From Flavobacterium sp. (GTDB lineage: Bacteria; Bacteroidota; Bacteroidia; Flavobacteriales; Flavobacteriaceae): DNA of 64,000 nucleotides. How positions within the stretch are numbered: the stretch's first letter is position 1; each line of letters starts with the position of its first letter. The DNA lies in assembly GCF_017985075.1 (NCBI RefSeq), contig NZ_JAGNYF010000001.1, forward strand, positions 90,724 through 154,723, given 5' to 3'. A model generated the notes under the pieces. That model searched no databases and was not told the origin of the DNA. It saw only the letters and a program-made list of their open reading frames with translations. Shown piece by piece: positions 17,768-25,816 of this stretch. The translations under genes and the position numbers were made by a program.

Positions 17768-19364
17768 CTAAAGAGGACCCATCCCATTTTTGAGGATGGG
17801 TTTTTTGTTTTTCAGAATTATAACTCTCTGAAATACATTTAGTTAACTCGAACAAAGCATTGGTTTTTGATGTTCGATATTTTCTATTTTGGATCGAATA
17901 ATGAAACCCTTCTGGAAACACCAAATATTGGAACTTTCTTTTTTTATTATAATCCAAAGAATCATAGAATTTACTAGGGTTTTGGACGATTTTTAGAAAA
18001 TATTTCGTAGCATTTTCATTGTTCGATATTTTTGTTGGTAAAAAATCAAGTTCTTTTGTTTTTTCAATAATTGCGTCATTGATTTTTTTACTTTGTCTGT
18101 CAAAAATATCTTTTGAAATTTCATTAATTGCATATCGATATTCCATTTTATCATAACTTTCTTTCAGGTTATTTAATTCCATAGAAGCAAGTCTTTTTTT
18201 CTCAGAAAAATCAGACAATTCATTGTCGATTATTTTTTTTAATTGAGCCGAAAACAAACCTTTTAAATTATCCGAAAATTTAAATTCGTCTAGAACCTGT
18301 TTAAATTCGTTATTTAGACCAACATTTTGAGAGCTTTTAGTGCTTTCAGCATTCACGGTTTTGTGGCAAGAATTACATTTATAATAATGTATATTTCTGC
18401 TTTTATTTAAATAGGCGGTCATAGTATCGTCACAATCGGAACACATAGCAAATTTTGGAACAAGAGGAGTTTCTTCTTTACCTGTAATTTTTACAACACC
18501 AAACTGCTTTGAACCTTCGAGAATTCGTTGCAATTGATTATATTCTTTAACAGTTATCATTGGTTCCCAAGACCCCTTAATTATTCTACCTTCCAATAAC
18601 GAATTGAATATTCTTCCAGTATAAAACGGATTGCGCCAAATCTCAGAAATCCTTTGTTTTCTCATTTGAACTCCTTTTGAATTTAACCAATGTATAATTT
18701 CAGAATCGGTGTAAGATTTATAAATTTTTAATTTGAAGGCTTCTTTTAAGAATTGACCTTCAGTACTTATCTTAATCTCTTGAAATGCTTGAACTTTAAT
18801 TGGGTCTTTTACTCGTGGACCATAATGGTCGTATCCTCTTGGAGTTTTTCCAAATACTTTGCCATTTTCCAATGCGTTTATTAAACCAGGAATGACTGTG
18901 TCCTGACGATTGAAATTTTCCTTTTGAGCATAAAGTAGCTGAGTTGAAAATTCATTTTCTGCTCTTTCGTTAAACGTATGATTATCTGTACTTACAGAAT
19001 ACAGAAAAACATTATATTCTTTTCTAAGTTTCACAAAAAGTTGAATATGTTCCGCTCCAGCTCTACCAAATCTACTTGGGGACCATATTAGTATCATTTT
19101 TGGGCGTTTAGAGATAGAAGTTTTCTTTATCCTATCCATAAGCTCTTTTAGCGTACTTTGCGTGTTTATTCGCTTAGAACTTTCATACTCAGCATCAAAC
19201 TCTTGGGTTATGATTAATTGATTTTCCTTTGCAAAATCTTTAATTTTGTTTACTTGTGTTTCAATACTTCCATTATTTACAAATTGGTCTTTAGTGGATA
19301 CCCTGGTGTAAGACCAAACAATTGCATTTTTAAAATCACTTAGTTTTAAGTTGTTGTTCTTCAT
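17727..19364 (-). CDS. Large serine recombinase (island integrase)
   Basis: This enzyme would cut and rejoin attachment sites through a serine. The resolvase-type catalytic domain occupies about residues 14-165, with the nucleophile Ser23 in YTRVSTKDQ and the arginine motif WSPSRFGR. A recombinase domain (about 175-280) and a zinc ribbon follow (CSDC ... CNSC, about 308-336). A coiled coil (about 370-430) lies before the C-terminus. Total length is 545 residues. The last residues (VAGTGLEPVTFGL) are encoded antisense to the tRNA-fMet, so this tail depends on integration at that tRNA. It overlaps the small upstream gene by 29 bp. Confidence 0.92.
   Translation of the reverse strand: MKNNNLKLSDFKNAIVWSYTRVSTKDQFVNNGSIETQVNKIKDFAKENQLIITQEFDAEYESSKRINTQSTLKELMDRIKKTSISKRPKMILIWSPSRFGRAGAEHIQLFVKLRKEYNVFLYSVSTDNHTFNERAENEFSTQLLYAQKENFNRQDTVIPGLINALENGKVFGKTPRGYDHYGPRVKDPIKVQAFQEIKISTEGQFLKEAFKLKIYKSYTDSEIIHWLNSKGVQMRKQRISEIWRNPFYTGRIFNSLLEGRIIKGSWEPMITVKEYNQLQRILEGSKQFGVVKITGKEETPLVPKFAMCSDCDDTMTAYLNKSRNIHYYKCNSCHKTVNAESTKSSQNVGLNNEFKQVLDEFKFSDNLKGLFSAQLKKIIDNELSDFSEKKRLASMELNNLKESYDKMEYRYAINEISKDIFDRQSKKINDAIIEKTKELDFLPTKISNNENATKYFLKIVQNPSKFYDSLDYNKKRKFQYLVFPEGFHYSIQNRKYRTSKTNALFELTKCISESYNSEKQKTHPQKWDGSSLVAGTGLEPVTFGL
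17777..17806 (+). terminator. Terminator just inside the left island end
   Basis: ACCCATCC and GGATGGGT form an 8-bp stem with a 9-nt loop and a T6 tail, 9 bp after the tRNA. It now ends the tRNA transcript but lies within the 3' end of the recombinase gene, on the opposite strand. Confidence 0.8.
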
Positions 19365-19530
19365 TTTTGTATTGTTCGTAAATTATTCTTGTAAATTCGT
19401 ATAATTGTTTTGAAAATTCAAATGAATTTTCCTGTGTTAGTTTGTCTTTTAATGTTGGAACTATTTTTATGAGTTCTTCATAATTTAAGAAGTAGTCCGC
19501 TTCATTTGATATTAAATGTTTTTGGCCCAT
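19336..19530 (-). CDS. Small hypothetical protein upstream of the recombinase
   Basis: The product is a 64-residue helical, charged protein (MGQKHLISNEADYFLNYEEL...). Its 3' end overlaps the recombinase start by 29 bp, which suggests translational coupling. It could be a recombination directionality factor or a small regulator, but no family is recognised. There is no signal peptide or membrane segment. Confidence 0.55.
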   Translation of the reverse strand: MGQKHLISNEADYFLNYEELIKIVPTLKDKLTQENSFEFSKQLYEFTRIIYEQYKNEEQQLKTK

Positions 19531-19592
19531 ACCGTATTTGTATGTTCACGGGCTGTAATTTCAGGGACCGATTCGGTTTTACATTTTGCATA

Positions 19593-20447
19593 TTACTTTG
19601 ATTTTATCGTTATTTTATAGTTGCCTTGTGGTCTTGGTTCAATCATAATTTTAGAACCTAGTGGTAATTTGTTGGTTAAAAAAAACTTGGCTAACTCTTC
19701 GGTTTTTTTATGTTCTTCGGTGATTTTGATAATTTTTGGTGATTCACCTTGTTGAACTTCAATTTCTAAGAGTTTAGGTTTGTCAAAAAACAACACTCTT
19801 CGGATTTGGTTTTCTATAGAAGATAAATACTCCAAATCTGTATTGCTCTTTCCAATTTCAATTCCAACTAATTTTGAAATTAAAGGAAGGAATGGAATAA
19901 CTATTAAGGTTTCCCCAAAATACAAGTTATTCAAATCAGCTGTCAAACCAACATTGCTAAAATTAAAAGAATGTTCACCTGTCTTAGGGCAATAAATTAA
20001 TGACACAACACTTCTATTTGAAATTAAACAACTTTTGAATGCATCAGTAAAAGGATTTATTTCTTTTCTAAAAATTGTATTCATTATGGGGTCGGACTTT
20101 ATTAACTCTTCTATTGATTTTTTCTCAGATAAATCTAAATCTACAGAATTAAGAGCTTCTTTAAAAACACCATCTGCATATTTTTTTTCAAATGGAACTA
20201 CCCAAATGTTATTAGAAAGACTTTGTAATTTTTTTGTGTTTACACCAATATTTGATAATTCATTAATTATTAATATCCAAAGTGCCTCCGACATATTCAT
20301 ATATCCTTTTTTTTCCTTTAAGAAAAAAGGCAAGACATTACAATTTCTCCAATAATTAAATTGTCTTGCGGTTATGTTTAAGTTTTCGGGCAAAAAGCAA
20401 TCGTTTGATATCAATCGCCCTATTTTTATTCTCTCATTTTTGTTCAT
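19593..20447 (-). CDS. MerR-like winged-helix regulator
   Basis: The N-terminal about 70 residues resemble a MerR-type DNA-binding domain: an ITARQFNYWRNCNVLPFF helix-turn-helix segment, a wing (KKGYMNM), then a helix. The remaining about 200 residues have no recognised ligand domain. A short segment (PRPQGNYKITIKSK) ends the 284-residue protein. It is divergent from the gene at 20547, and the gap contains the palindrome ACCAATTGGT, a candidate operator. It may control the island's own genes. Confidence 0.65.
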   Translation of the reverse strand: MNKNERIKIGRLISNDCFLPENLNITARQFNYWRNCNVLPFFLKEKKGYMNMSEALWILIINELSNIGVNTKKLQSLSNNIWVVPFEKKYADGVFKEALNSVDLDLSEKKSIEELIKSDPIMNTIFRKEINPFTDAFKSCLISNRSVVSLIYCPKTGEHSFNFSNVGLTADLNNLYFGETLIVIPFLPLISKLVGIEIGKSNTDLEYLSSIENQIRRVLFFDKPKLLEIEVQQGESPKIIKITEEHKKTEELAKFFLTNKLPLGSKIMIEPRPQGNYKITIKSK

Positions 20448-20486
20448 AAATCAAATTATTTTTGTAATTTAAGTAAATAGAAGATA

Positions 20487-20523
20487 ACCAATTGGTAAAT
20501 ATATAAATTATTTTTTATATTTG
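20487..20523 (+). promoter_or_regulatory. Promoter and palindromic operator candidate
   Basis: ACCAATTGGT (20487-20496) is a perfect 10-bp palindrome overlapping the -33 TTG (20492-20494). A 21-bp spacer leads to TATATTTG (20516-20523). The ATG of the next gene is at 20547. A regulator bound here would block the promoter. The nearby MerR-like protein is the obvious candidate, by inference only. Confidence 0.6.
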
Positions 20524-20546
20524 AAAAAAATTTAAAGGATATTTTT

Positions 20547-20984
20547 ATGATAAAGAAAAATTCAAACAGGCAAAGGTTTTCTAATAGAACCTATCCACAA
20601 AAGTTATGTAAAAAACCCGACTGCAACATGGAATTTGTACCAACAGATGGTCGACAAGTTTATTGTTCTTCTCAACATCGCATCGATAGCAACAATGATA
20701 AAAGAAAAGTAATAGATGCAATTGAACGTAATTTCACATCAAGAGTTAAAAACAACGAAAAAATACTAATTAAAATTATTGGTAGTCCTTTTTATATTAA
20801 AAATGGTTTTACACACACTTTTTTTCTGGAGCACGAGTATTACGATTTTGAGACTTACCACACTATAGAGTATGATGAAGCGACAAATAGAGAAATACAT
20901 TTTTGTTACAATCACGGTATCTTTATAATTGACGCAGAAAAAAAATATTTAAAAATAATAATAAAAGAAAAAAATGAAGACTAG
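20547..20984 (+). CDS. Small zinc-ribbon-like hypothetical protein
   Basis: The product has 145 residues and no recognised family. The N-terminal about 45 residues are basic, with cysteines in LCKKPDCNMEF and VYCSSQHR. This C-x4-C...C-x3-H arrangement suggests a small zinc finger as in DNA-binding helper proteins. The rest is strand-rich and acidic. Its end overlaps the next gene by 11 bp, so the two are co-translated. Confidence 0.6.
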   Translation: MIKKNSNRQRFSNRTYPQKLCKKPDCNMEFVPTDGRQVYCSSQHRIDSNNDKRKVIDAIERNFTSRVKNNEKILIKIIGSPFYIKNGFTHTFFLEHEYYDFETYHTIEYDEATNREIHFCYNHGIFIIDAEKKYLKIIIKEKNED

Positions 20985-21300
20985 AAAACCAACATTCGAA
21001 GAATTATTTCCTGTTGCCCACCAACAGGATTTGCTAAAAAAACAATCGGCACATTTTACAAACCAGTCCATTTCAAAAATGAGTATTGAAAGTGGCTATG
21101 AAAATTTGCCAACTAAATTATTTAATGAACAAGTAAACCATGATATTCCAACTCATCCAAATTCTCCAACAAAATTATTTGACAATTATGTAAAAAACAA
21201 TTGGAAGCCACTTTTATTAATGATATTATTAGGAGGTGTTTTGACATATGCACTGATTCATACAAGCAACAACAAAAAACAAAAGAAGAAACTAGATTGA
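20974..21300 (+). CDS. Single-pass membrane protein, hypothetical
   Basis: The 108-residue protein has a hydrophilic N-terminal about 75 residues and one hydrophobic segment near the C-terminus (WKPLLLMILLGGVLTYALI, about 79-97). A short basic tail follows. The pattern resembles a tail-anchored membrane protein. A near-duplicate phrase (PTKLFNEQV and PTKLFDNYV) occurs twice in the soluble part. It overlaps the zinc-ribbon-like gene. Function is unknown. Confidence 0.55.
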   Translation: MKTRKPTFEELFPVAHQQDLLKKQSAHFTNQSISKMSIESGYENLPTKLFNEQVNHDIPTHPNSPTKLFDNYVKNNWKPLLLMILLGGVLTYALIHTSNNKKQKKKLD

Positions 21301-21326
21301 AAATCAATATAAATCAATACGAATAG

Positions 21327-21374
21327 TTACAAATAGTTACGAATCGATTCAAATCAACACGTAACTATTTGTAA
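21327..21374. repeat. 15-bp perfect inverted repeat between convergent genes
   Basis: TTACAAATAGTTACG (21327-21341) and CGTAACTATTTGTAA (21360-21374) are perfect inverted repeats, followed by T5. Upstream lie short direct repeats (AAATCAATA twice, AATAGTTAC twice). Between convergent genes it probably serves as a bidirectional terminator. The iterated repeats could also mark an origin or transfer site. Confidence 0.6.
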
Positions 21375-21402
21375 TTTTTAATATAACATAAATCATTTAA
21401 AA

Positions 21403-21969
21403 CTACATCCATTCTAAATCAATTTCATTTAAATCAACATCAGGAAAATTGTAACTATCAATTAACTTTGACTTATTGTACTTAATTTTTTTTGGGTTAA
21501 TACAAAATTGCAATATTTTCTCAATTTTCTTTAAATCTTTAATCAATAGTTTATTCGGATTATTTAACAATTTAGAGAATAAGTTAAATTCGGCAGATGT
21601 AGCATAGATATTGTCATTACATGTTACTAATTTTTGAGCCAACAATCTATAATGCAATAAGCAATAAAAAATAGTAATAATTTCCGATGACTTTATTGTT
21701 ACTATATTACTTTTAGATTTTATTTTACTCAAAAATTTGTTTGATTCTTTAAAATTGTCCCATCTTTCCGCTTGAATGTCAGAAATAAAGCACCCGTTTT
21801 TAAAATTAATATAACTACAATGAATTTCTAATGCATTCATAAGCGCATTTATGATTTGTAGTCTATATAAACGTGGTGGATTTTCTTTAAATTTTTCTAA
21901 TGACCAAGTTTCAATTTCACTATCGTAGTTATATAAATCAATAAAGGTTTTTAATAATTTTTTTTCCAT
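21403..21969 (-). CDS. Hypothetical helical protein
   Basis: This 188-residue soluble protein is not recognised. It appears mostly helical (RLYRLQIINALMNALEIHCSY, FYCLLHYRLLAQKL) and Lys/Ile/Asn-rich. The helical repeats and length could suit a HEPN- or MNT-like fold, but no RxxxxH motif is present. It follows the DUF2130 gene by 22 bp on the same strand and is likely in its transcript. Confidence 0.55.
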   Translation of the reverse strand: MEKKLLKTFIDLYNYDSEIETWSLEKFKENPPRLYRLQIINALMNALEIHCSYINFKNGCFISDIQAERWDNFKESNKFLSKIKSKSNIVTIKSSEIITIFYCLLHYRLLAQKLVTCNDNIYATSAEFNLFSKLLNNPNKLLIKDLKKIEKILQFCINPKKIKYNKSKLIDSYNFPDVDLNEIDLEWM

Positions 21970-21991
21970 GCCTTAAAATTAAAAAATGCTT

Positions 21992-23209
21992 TTAGTTTTC
22001 ATCATTATTTGTGTTTAACTCATCAAATTTAGCTTTCATTGTTGGATTATTATGCGTTAATTTTTTAATTGTTAAATCTTCTGTTTTTTCATTTGCTAGG
22101 CGTAGATTGTTTTCAGAGGATAATAATGCGGCTTTAGTTTTTTCTAACTCTTTAATTGTTTTATCAATGCCGTCAATAGCTTCATTAAACTTTCGACTGG
22201 CTAAATCATAGTTTCTTGCAAAACCTTCTTTGAATTTATTCATTTTATCTTCAAAATGGGTAATATCGATGTTTTGACTTCGCACTAGTGCCAATTCAGA
22301 TTTGTATTGCATCGAACTCATAGCTGCATTGCGTAATAACGTTATGATTGGAATAAAAAACTGAGGACGCACCACATACATTTTAGGATATTTATAAGAC
22401 ACATCAACTATACCCGTATTATATAATTCGCTTTCCGATTCTAACATAGATACTAAAACAGCATATTCGCATTTTTTTTCAGTACGATCTTTGTCTAATT
22501 CTTTTATGAAATCATCGTTACGTTTTTTTGAAGCAGTTGTATCTGCTTCATTTTTCATTTCAAACATTATAGAGATGATTTCATTGCCTTGTTCATCAAA
22601 TTCTTTATAAATATAATCTCCTTTACTTCCGGACCTAGCGTCGTTATCTTTTTCAAAATAGGCTTTTGGAAAAGCTGTTGGTCGCAATTTGTTAAACTCA
22701 TTCTCGCAATGTAATTCTAAAGTTTCACCAATCATTTTGGTAGAAAGTTTCGCTTTCATATCTTTAACACGCGCAATTTCTTCTTCTTTGTATTTGATGA
22801 TGGCTTCTTTATTTTGTAATTCAGTAGTGAATTGCTGTTTTAATGTACTCTCTAAATTTTGTTTCTCGAGTTCTTTGGTTTTAACTTCATTGGCTAATGT
22901 ATCTCGTTCTTTTTCAATTTTTTGAACGGCTTCAGTAACAGAAAGTTTTTTTTGAATTTCTGCATTATCCAATTGTGCTTTAAATTGAGCAATCTCATTT
23001 TCTTTCTTTTGAATAGTATCTTGAAATGAATTTTTTATTGTAGCTTCTGCTAATTTAACGGCACTTTCTTTTTCTCTTTCAGCTATCGAAAGGCGTTTCT
23101 GAATTTCTTCTTCAAACAAATGGTCCTTAATTTGTTTAGCAATATCAGCGTAACCACTCTCGTCAATTGTAAATGGCGTTTTACAATTTGGACAGATTAT
23201 TTCTTTCAT
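21992..23209 (-). CDS. DUF2130 protein (zinc ribbon, coiled coil, nuclease-like domain)
   Basis: The N-terminal CPNC motif (residues 6-9) begins a zinc-ribbon-like section. A long coiled coil (about 30-150) is followed by the DUF2130 domain (about 150-300), with [17 protein letters not shown] and [27 protein letters not shown]. The E...GDYI...FEMK pattern looks like a PD-(D/E)XK-type active site. Another coiled coil ends the 405 residues. Members are widespread in mobile and defence-associated regions, and the role is not established. It is probably co-transcribed with genes on both sides. Confidence 0.8.
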   Translation of the reverse strand: MKEIICPNCKTPFTIDESGYADIAKQIKDHLFEEEIQKRLSIAEREKESAVKLAEATIKNSFQDTIQKKENEIAQFKAQLDNAEIQKKLSVTEAVQKIEKERDTLANEVKTKELEKQNLESTLKQQFTTELQNKEAIIKYKEEEIARVKDMKAKLSTKMIGETLELHCENEFNKLRPTAFPKAYFEKDNDARSGSKGDYIYKEFDEQGNEIISIMFEMKNEADTTASKKRNDDFIKELDKDRTEKKCEYAVLVSMLESESELYNTGIVDVSYKYPKMYVVRPQFFIPIITLLRNAAMSSMQYKSELALVRSQNIDITHFEDKMNKFKEGFARNYDLASRKFNEAIDGIDKTIKELEKTKAALLSSENNLRLANEKTEDLTIKKLTHNNPTMKAKFDELNTNNDEN

Positions 23210-23230
23210 AAGTTTATTTCTTTATATTAA

Positions 23231-23653
23231 TTATAATTTACTTATTAATTCTTCTTTTTCAATAACAGAAATGATATCTGTATTTTCAATTTCTAAATTA
23301 AAATTAAAAATATGAAATCCATCCATTTCATATTTTATTTCAAGTATAAAATCACCGTTCAATATGACTTTATTTTCATTGATATTGCATCCTTTTAAAT
23401 GAATACCCAAATACAATAAATCAGAACCATTTAAAACTATATTCTTTAAATCACTGCTCACAAAGTCTTTATGTTTTCCATCAGGTGTTTCAAACTCCAT
23501 TTCAATTACATATTTTCCTTCATGATTTGGTAGTAATAATTCACAATCAATACTTCTTGTTTTAGCATCGTAAACTTTCTTAAAATCTTGTTCATTATAC
23601 CCTGTTTCTTTATAAGTATAATTAAATTTGCCTTTAAAATTATTTGTTTCCAT
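23231..23653 (-). CDS. Hypothetical beta-rich small protein
   Basis: The 140-residue protein has many beta-strand-like segments and no signal peptide or known motif. Its start overlaps the stop of the upstream membrane gene by 14 bp, which implies translational coupling. The two could form a membrane/soluble pair. It lies between that gene and the DUF2130 gene (21-bp gap). Confidence 0.5.
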   Translation of the reverse strand: METNNFKGKFNYTYKETGYNEQDFKKVYDAKTRSIDCELLLPNHEGKYVIEMEFETPDGKHKDFVSSDLKNIVLNGSDLLYLGIHLKGCNINENKVILNGDFILEIKYEMDGFHIFNFNLEIENTDIISVIEKEELISKL

Positions 23654-23975
23654 TTTTGATTGTTTTTTTAGAAGTTAAGTTGGAACTACTGATTATATCA
23701 TATATTAATCCCACGACAATATACAAAAATGCTAGCAATAAATAAATTTTGTAAAAAAAACGAACCATTTCCGTTTTGCCATCAACCAAATGGTAGGTTA
23801 TTACAATATAGAAAAAGGAGCCTATAAATAAGCATGTGAACAATATAAATGTCCGAGCTTTAACAACCTCTCTGTTGTTATGATTCCAAAATAATTTTAC
23901 GATTCCTCGAGTGGCGAAGTAAAAGATAAAAATTATGATTAGTGAGTTCAAATAGGAACGGATAGTTTTTTCCAT
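23640..23975 (-). CDS. Small multi-pass membrane protein
   Basis: The 111 residues hold about three transmembrane segments (about 8-25, 44-62 and 75-95). No family is recognised. It lies 5 bp after the AAA+ ATPase gene on the same strand and overlaps the next gene by 14 bp, so it is probably translated together with both. Confidence 0.5.
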   Translation of the reverse strand: MEKTIRSYLNSLIIIFIFYFATRGIVKLFWNHNNREVVKARTFILFTCLFIGSFFYIVITYHLVDGKTEMVRFFYKIYLLLAFLYIVVGLIYDIISSSNLTSKKTIKNGNK

Positions 23976-23980
23976 TGTTT

Positions 23981-25633
23981 CTAGTTATTAATGTTAAATC
24001 CGATTTTTTGACTGGTCTTTGTTTCTGATTCTTCTTTACAAAGTTTGATGAAAAGTTCATCTAAATTAACATCCTCAATGATGCATTGCATGATATATTT
24101 TTTACGGATATTATAAATTTGGCCGCCTGTAAAGGAATAGTCTTCTAAAATAGTGTTGATTGTATCCTTTGAGATGTTTTGAAAAGCATTGGATAGCAAA
24201 CTAAATTGCGTTTCTTTTGTAGGTTTTTCAAATTCGACTTTATAAAGAAAACGTCTTTCGAATGCTTTGTCCAATTTTTCTGCATGGTTACTGGTAACAA
24301 TTGAAATTCCTGAAAATTGCTCCATTTGTTCTAACAAAATATTCTGCATGCTGTTGTGCGTTCGATCGGAGGAATGCCCCACATCAACGCGCTTTGAAAA
24401 GATACTATCTTCGTTGAAGAATAGGATAGGAGTTAGTTCACATTGATTGGAAAACTCGTAATATTCATCGAAGATTTTCTTGGTATTTTTTTCTGAATCG
24501 CCAATCCATTTGTTAGCAATTTTTTCTACATCCACACAAAATAGAGGGCGATTTGTAATTTTAGCTAAGCGTTTAGCAGTAGCCGTTTTTCCAGTACCAG
24601 AAGAGCCATTAAAAATTATAGAAATTCCTTTTGCTAATCCATTATCCATTAATTGATTTACAACTAATTGGTGCTTTTCTTTACTCAATATCTTTTCTAT
24701 TGTATTGATTTGTTGCCATTCTGATTCATTGTAAAATAACTCCTCTAAAAATATATCTTCTGGCTGTAATATTGTAGCTGTTGAAAATGCTTTCTTTTTT
24801 GCTTTATTGGTTTCCTTTTGAAACAAAGCATTTTTGGATTTTTCTGTTAATCCTACAAATTCATCAAAAACAAAACCATCTTCTTCTTTAAGAAGTAAAT
24901 CGTTTGTTACTAATGAAGAAGTCTTATTTGCAATACTATCCCTAAATGCTTTTTGTTTTGAAAAATTGTCTTCAATTTGTTTAATGTGAAATTCTAAATC
25001 GATTTGTTCCTCATCTTTTTGATGGGTATAGGCAGCAAATAGAAATAGAATTTTATCCTCAAGTGTTAAATTTGAAAAACTGTTCAGCCAATTAAGTGAC
25101 TCATCTTTTGTTGCAGCGTTTAATTCTCGCTCAACGAGTTTTTTTAACGTTGTAGCATCAAAACATCCATCTTTTCGCTTTCTGAAAATTTCATTTACAT
25201 TTTTTAATAATTGATTGAAGTTTTCGGCAGGTTTAAATTCCAGTCTTTCTTGCTTATTTTCCAATAAAGCCTCATAGATTTTCTCATCTACTTGAAACGT
25301 TTGTTTGATTAGGGTTTTGCTAAACTTATTTTTTGTGGTTGATACCACATATCCTTTGGAAATTAGAGAATGTAGGGCCTTATTAATATGTTTTATACCA
25401 GATAATCCACCGCCAAAGTATTCCAAAAAGGCATCAATACCCAGTTCTTCTTGGCGAATTCCACCTTCTATGAGTATGGAAAGAACTACCAACTCATTGT
25501 AATTAATTTTAAAGAATTTTTGTAGTTCTTTAATCTCAGTTTGTTGCATGAGTGTCTCGTTGTTATTAGTGCCAAAACTTTCTCCAACAACATACTCAAT
25601 GAATTTTAATTTGTCGAATTGTAAATTACTCAT
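23981..25633 (-). CDS. AAA+ ATPase with N-terminal winged-helix region (copy 1)
   Basis: This 550-residue protein has a long N-terminal part (about 1-300) with winged-helix-like segments and a C-terminal AAA+ domain. Walker A is GSSGTGKT (about 344-351). The Walker B region is ILFFNEDSIFSKR (about 403-415), with Asn in place of the usual Asp. Compared with copy 2 (59542-61197, LFFNECDA) it lacks one residue after NE. The putative Arg fingers FERRFLYK and the GGQIYNIRKKY sensor-2 region agree between copies. It may remodel a protein or nucleic-acid target. A tRNA-like RNA lies 20 bp upstream in its leader, and the gene is divergent from a WYL regulator. Confidence 0.82.
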   Translation of the reverse strand: MSNLQFDKLKFIEYVVGESFGTNNNETLMQQTEIKELQKFFKINYNELVVLSILIEGGIRQEELGIDAFLEYFGGGLSGIKHINKALHSLISKGYVVSTTKNKFSKTLIKQTFQVDEKIYEALLENKQERLEFKPAENFNQLLKNVNEIFRKRKDGCFDATTLKKLVERELNAATKDESLNWLNSFSNLTLEDKILFLFAAYTHQKDEEQIDLEFHIKQIEDNFSKQKAFRDSIANKTSSLVTNDLLLKEEDGFVFDEFVGLTEKSKNALFQKETNKAKKKAFSTATILQPEDIFLEELFYNESEWQQINTIEKILSKEKHQLVVNQLMDNGLAKGISIIFNGSSGTGKTATAKRLAKITNRPLFCVDVEKIANKWIGDSEKNTKKIFDEYYEFSNQCELTPILFFNEDSIFSKRVDVGHSSDRTHNSMQNILLEQMEQFSGISIVTSNHAEKLDKAFERRFLYKVEFEKPTKETQFSLLSNAFQNISKDTINTILEDYSFTGGQIYNIRKKYIMQCIIEDVNLDELFIKLCKEESETKTSQKIGFNINN

Positions 25634-25653
25634 AGAATAGTGATTTAAATTAG

Positions 25654-25762
25654 TGCAAGAGGGAGGTCTCGCACCTCCAAGAATTAAATTAATCCACTAA
25701 CACTAGGTTAGCGCGTCTACTTTTTGGTTCTGTGCACCGATACCAAATTCCGCCACTCTTGC
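25654..25762 (-). ncRNA. tRNA-Leu-like RNA with shortened anticodon loop and D-loop insertion
   Basis: Read on the minus strand this 109-nt segment folds like a class II (leucine-type) tRNA. The acceptor GCAAGAG/CTCTTGC has 7 pairs and is followed by A73. The D stem is GCG/CGC, the anticodon stem CTAAC/GTTAG, the long variable arm GGATT/AATTC (one G-U), and the T arm GGAGG-TGCGAGA-CCTCC. Two features rule out normal decoding: the anticodon loop is only 5 nt (CTAGT), and about 22 nt are inserted in the D loop, where TTTGGT and ACCAAA can pair. Every stem is nonetheless intact. A TAnnTTTG box lies just upstream, and the AAA+ gene starts 20 bp downstream. It could be a decoy or leader element, or a decayed tRNA. 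Confidence 0.65.
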
Positions 25763-25793
25763 TTTGATGGGACAAATTTATTATATAACTTTG
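25763..25793 (+). promoter_or_regulatory. Promoter of WYL regulator 1
   Basis: TTTG (25763-25766), a 19-bp spacer and TAACTTTG followed by C (25786-25793) make an ideal promoter, 23 bp before ATG 25817. It shows that the real start is 25817, not an upstream in-frame ATG within the tRNA-like sequence. Confidence 0.75.
25773..25780 (-). promoter_or_regulatory. -7 box for the tRNA-like RNA and AAA+ gene
   Basis: On the minus strand TAAATTTG fits TAnnTTTG, and its G lies 11 nt before the first base of the tRNA-like RNA. It overlaps the spacer of the divergent WYL promoter, so the two transcripts are likely mutually regulated. No clear -33 was found. Confidence 0.5.
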
Positions 25794-25816
25794 CCAAAAA
25801 ATGTCAATCTTCTATT

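Noticed and set aside
25724-25816. Longer reading frame upstream of the WYL regulator (ATG 25724)
   Set aside because: It lies over the tRNA-like sequence and the promoter (25763-25793); ATG 25817 is the start supported by the promoter.
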